Assembly: GCF_021018805.1 (NCBI RefSeq)
Contig: NC_086283.1
Span: 15,079,162 to 15,143,161, forward strand
Direction of reading: 5' to 3'
Origin: Prinia subflava
Lineage: Eukaryota; Chordata; Aves; Passeriformes; Cisticolidae
Length of the DNA stretch: 64,000 nucleotides
Shown: positions 60,661 to 64,000 of the stretch, piece by piece
How positions within the stretch are numbered: the first letter of the stretch is position 1
Layout: the number at the start of each line of letters is the position of its first letter
Program-made: the position numbers and the translations under genes
The notes under the pieces: model-generated
Databases searched by the model: none
What the model was told of the DNA's origin: nothing
What the model saw: the letters and a program-made list of their open reading frames with translations, nothing else

Positions 60661-60806
60661 GTACAGACTCTAAAAAAGTTCCTGCAAAAGAAGTTGAGTC
60701 ACAACTACAAAAGAAGAAAGGAGAGCAGAACACACCTCAAGAAGAGCATGCAAAAGGACCCAGAGTGACCACAGACTGTGTCTTCAAAAAGACTTCTGCA
60801 TTTTGA
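60661..60806 (+). CDS. Candidate small 3' exon of the ERV, about 47 codons
   Basis: After the acceptor at 60660 one frame runs open from 60663 to the TGA at 60804-60806. It is rich in Lys, Glu and Gln (segments KKVPAKEVE and KKKGEQNTPQEE) and ends VFKKTSAF. It has no in-frame ATG of its own, so it could be translated only if joined to an upstream coding exon; the donor at 57988 lies before the gag ATG and would not supply one. It may be the decayed start of an env or accessory exon, or chance in A-rich sequence. Confidence 0.25.
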
Positions 60807-61244
60807 CACAGCCCAGCACTATAGACACTGAAATACGTTTGAAGCAGAGACTTAAGTTTTATAAAAGTTGCACTGTTAAAATTTCTGAAGTTATTATTGT
60901 CATGTCAAAATTGTTCGTTGTTGTATGTTAAAAGTTATTATCAAATCTTTATGTAGAAGAAAAAGAAAATATAGTTCACTTGAAAAAATCTCTCCAAACA
61001 AAAAGTAAAATAAGATTCATATGTAATTTGAGACTAAATATTAAATTTTAAAGATTGGCTAATAAAAAGAAAGTACCAAATTTAAAATTTTGTAATCCAT
61101 AAAACTACAGCTTAACTATAAACCAAATTGTTAAATAACAATAAGTTATTGACACAATCACAATTATGAACAAAAGTGAGAATTTTTTCAAAGTAACTAT
61201 TTCTCTTTTTTTTTCTTTTTTTAATATGATTTTACAGGGTGAGA
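60807..61244 (+). other. ERV 3' noncoding region up to the 3' LTR
   Basis: A/T-rich with no coding signal. It ends in a 30-base pyrimidine-rich stretch followed by TTTACAG and GGTGAGA immediately before the LTR. A normal retroviral polypurine tract, the plus-strand primer, is not visible at the junction beyond the short GGTGAGA. Confidence 0.6.
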
Positions 61245-61669
61245 TGTAGTCGTGCATTTCTGTACCCGAGCAGGTGTTTCCATATAAGGAAGTGAAGCTA
61301 GAATTTTCTATGGCCTGCTCGCTGTAATTGGCTCAGTCCCAGCACAGACACAGTGATAGGACTGTAGAAGTGCACCTCAAAGTCTAGTGTCCATCTCATT
61401 GGGCCAAGAGCCAAAAAAGCCCACCTAGACCATCGAGTACTAAAGGGCCTGCATAAGGGTACACGAGGCTTTTTGGGAGTGCCTTAGCCAGTGTAACTGT
61501 GCTTGGTACACTGTGCTCGGCTTATCTCTTTTCATTTTGTAACGTTTATTATTTTTCCTGTTATTAAAACTTTATTTTACAAAGCATATCCTGGGAAGCC
61601 GTCTCGCTATTTTATTAAGCCATTTCTCCGCTGGCTGGACCCTCGGAGTTATCGGGAGAAATCTCGATA
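61245..61669 (+). repeat. 3' LTR of the ERV, 425 bp
   Basis: Starts TGTAGTCGTGC and ends TCTCGATA; pairs with 57190-57614. Internally identical to the 5' LTR from about 61384 to 61658 by eye. ATTAAA at 61563-61568 is the likely transcript-ending signal. A 73-codon open frame that starts in the LTR at 61503 and runs into the flank has no 5' counterpart of the same length, and I do not call it a gene. Confidence 0.92.
61563..61568 (+). terminator. 3' LTR polyadenylation signal ATTAAA
   Basis: Same hexamer at the same LTR position as 57508-57513; expected to direct cleavage of ERV RNA shortly downstream. Confidence 0.5.
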
Positions 61670-61675
61670 CCTCTC
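61670..61675. repeat. Target-site duplication CCTCTC, right copy
   Basis: Identical to 57184-57189, directly after the GATA end of the 3' LTR. Confidence 0.88.
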
Positions 61676-64000
61676 CCCCCCTTTTTTTTCCCCATGGCTT
61701 TTCCTTTTAGGGTTTAGCATTTAACTTTCCAGAATTTGGGCATGTCTTCTGTGTGTGTACACGAGTGTTGAAACATCATTTCTCGCTTTCTGTAGTGGGT
61801 TTTTTTACTGCACTGTTTGACTGTAATCCCTTTATTTATTTATTTTTTTTTTCTCAGGGGTAACACACAGTTACTCTGAGCTTCTACTTAAAGCATTTAC
61901 GCTATAATCCAAGAATTTGACCCTTTTGACTGTTCCTTTTATGTATTTATTCCTGTCTGGCTTGCCTAGATGGTTAGAGAGTAAGCTTTTCCATTCTTCC
62001 ACATTCTCTTTTAATTCTCCCCTTTGAAGTTAAAAATGAAGCAGCACATTTTCTGTTCCTGAATGCCAAGGTGGAGAAGCAAAACATGAGCATGCACCTG
62101 CCAAGTACAGCATGGATGTTTCCTCTGCTCAATGTCTTCATAAATGGGTTACACAAATATCAATCAGGAATTTTATCAGGATGACTGGATTGGCTTTGAA
62201 GTGAGGGTAAGGACTACTTAACCATGAATGTTTTCCTGCAACGCTGTTTTTCGGCAATTTTACAAAATATATGAGGGCAATAAACCCCAGGGGAGAAAGA
62301 AAAGCCTCTCATGCTGAGGGTTAAGGCTGGTACAAGAGCAAATACATTCACTTAAGTCATGAATAAATTAAGACTGTCAAGTTAGAAGATGGTTCATGTC
62401 TGTCAATAACAGATTTCCAACCAGAAGACTAATTTAGGAAAATGCTATCCAGTTTTAATAGAAGGATTCCTTAAATCATTGGGTAAGATCATGACTCCCT
62501 TTCTGTGATAGCAAGGGCTTAATTTGACTGAAAAAGATCTTTCCTAGGTGGTTCAGGACATATTTGTGCTCTTTATTGTTAGAGGATCCTCCTCTCTGAG
62601 ATCTTTAGTTCTTGCTCCCCAGCTTGAAAGACAATTCAAGATCTGATTCCATTTGGGCAATGACTTTGGCAACATAATTTGCCACTGTCAGAAAAAACCC
62701 AAAAATTTCTTTTGTTTGTACCGAGTCTGATACTCTATAATCTCATTTGATGTTCTGGACTCCTGAGTTATAAGACCAACCAACTTCCCCCTCTCCACCA
62801 AACTCCTACTTTTATAATTTTCCCATGTATCTTACCGCCAGACACTTTTTTTTTTGCCCCCACACCAAGCAGCCTTGGACCATTTAATCACCCCTTAGAG
62901 AAAGCTGTCCCATACTACTGATAATCCTTCTTGCCTTGCTTTGGAGGTTGCCCAGATCTGCTAGACCATTTTTGAGCTAGACAAACAAATTTCGTGGAGC
63001 ACTCAAGATGTAAAAACACCATGTATTTAAACAGCAGCCTAGGGGGATTTTCTATTCACTTTTCCTAATAATTTTTAGCATAACTACTAATGAGGACTGA
63101 GCAGATGTTGAAGCTCTAAAACCTCTTTTCTTACTGGCAGCAGTCACTTTGGAGCCCATAACAACATGTGCACAGTTTTGAAGGTTTTTTACCCCGTGCT
63201 GTTGTTTCCAATGTGTTTTTCACATCCTGCAGAAAAAAAAAGTGTGAGTCACCCCAACTGGCAAATTGTCATCTGCAGCGTATCAGTCCCTCCTGAATAC
63301 AGACCAGAAGCCATTCACAGACAGCTGCATTCACCCAGTGCTCCAGACAGGTTATGAACCCAGATTTGGGATATTTTCCTACTGCAGTACCCTCTCAGAT
63401 TTCTATTCAAGAAAGTCACGCAAACATCTGTTTAATACCACTCTAGTTAGCTAAATATTGAAGCACAAAGCTACCATTACACATCTAACAAATCCTTTTT
63501 TATTCAGAAGGATTTCTGAATTTGCTTGAATTTAAGTATAAACTTTGGCATTTTGCTGAGTGGAGATGCCTTCTTGAACAAAGCTTTTATCAAATGAATT
63601 AACCAAACAAACCAAGGAGATTTCCTAAATCCTAGGCTTTCACCTACTGGAAATGGGTTGAGTGTGTGCATAGCTTAAGAAATAAACAGAAGTGGGAGTT
63701 GTCCATCAGAATTATTTTCTGCCAACAAACACAAACACTGCCTTATTTGTCCTATGTGTGGATTGAATTGTATTATTTGTGCCTCATCTGAGCAAGAGAT
63801 GCAGACCAAGGGGAGGTCTGGAAGAGAAAGGCAGTAGCAGCAGCCCACCAGCCATACACATTGCCATTACCAAATTTGAATCAACATAAAACATCATCAT
63901 TTCTCTCGAGAATGCCTCTCTGACCTTGGCTTACTGCCACAGGAGTCCCTTGAGGTGTGTGCATATCCCATGAATTGTACTTAGAGTTTTTTAAAAATGT
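61676..64000. other. Unique noncoding sequence
   Basis: Begins with C and T runs, part of the original ERV target. No gene, RNA or transposon recognised; open frames are at most 63 codons. Confidence 0.6.

Larger units (their letters stand above)
57184..61675 (+). mobile_element. Non-autonomous endogenous retrovirus with gag matrix-like ORF
   Basis: Complete provirus-like unit: duplication CCTCTC (57184-57189), 5' LTR (57190-57614), primer-binding site (57617-57636), leader with splice donor (57988/57989), a 440-codon gag-type ORF (57999-59321), 1.9 kb of A/T-rich sequence without pol or env, 3' LTR (61245-61669), duplication CCTCTC (61670-61675). The 6-bp duplication, lysine-like primer site and short matrix domain all point to a betaretrovirus-like (ERVK) lineage. 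I see no protease, reverse transcriptase, RNase H, integrase or envelope motif in any frame, so it would need another element's enzymes to move. The LTRs differ at about 9 of 425 positions, which suggests a fairly recent insertion, apart from the terminal cluster noted in the findings. Confidence 0.9.

Noticed and set aside
61503..61724. 73-codon frame in the 3' LTR, considered as a superantigen-like LTR ORF
   Set aside because: It depends on host flank for its end, lies mostly in R/U5 rather than U3, and shows no known family similarity.
1..64000. Bacterial-type features (operons, ribosome binding sites, CRISPR, att sites)
   Set aside because: The composition, CR1 and LTR content and lack of dense ORFs show vertebrate nuclear DNA; no regularly spaced direct repeats with unique spacers exist.

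Overview
The window reads as intergenic or intronic DNA from a bird, most likely a passerine. The evidence is two CR1 LINE 3' ends, several solo LTRs whose termini and internal words I recall from passerine ERVL/ERV1/ERVK families, low overall coding density, and A/T-rich unique sequence with simple repeats. I could not assign any host protein-coding exon, rRNA, tRNA or CRISPR array. Nearly all open frames are short chance frames or lie inside LTRs.

The one convincing gene is in an endogenous retrovirus (ERV) at 57184-61675 on the + strand. It has two 425-bp LTRs (57190-57614 and 61245-61669), a perfect 6-bp target-site duplication (CCTCTC), a lysine-tRNA-like primer-binding site, a leader with a strong splice donor, and an intact 440-codon gag-type ORF (57999-59321). 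Only the N-terminal, matrix-like part of that ORF looks retroviral. No capsid, nucleocapsid, protease, polymerase or envelope is visible. The remaining 1.9 kb before the 3' LTR is A/T-rich, with one candidate 3' exon. The element therefore looks non-autonomous, mobilised in trans, with a retained long ORF.

Layout: 1-1086 unique; 1087-1931 solo LTR (minus, TSD CTAGT); 1932-10940 unique with microsatellites; 10941-11537 solo LTR (plus, TSD TTTAT); 11538-16465 unique; 16466-17847 long solo LTR (minus, TSD TTCAG); 17848-20560 unique; about 20565-20828 CR1 3' end; 20829-33491 unique, with a perfect 22-bp hairpin at 32985-33031; 33492-33841 ERVK-like solo LTR (minus, TSD ATACCT); 33842-35640 unique; 35640-37420 a nested cluster of LTR-like sequence; 37421-53905 unique; about 53908-54938 CR1 with the end of the reverse transcriptase and the 3' UTR; 54939-57183 unique, including a TAATTAG-rich patch; 57184-61675 the ERV; 61676-64000 unique.

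LTR boundaries come from matching target-site duplications next to TG...CA (or TG...TA) ends read by eye. Family names come from memory and were not searched.
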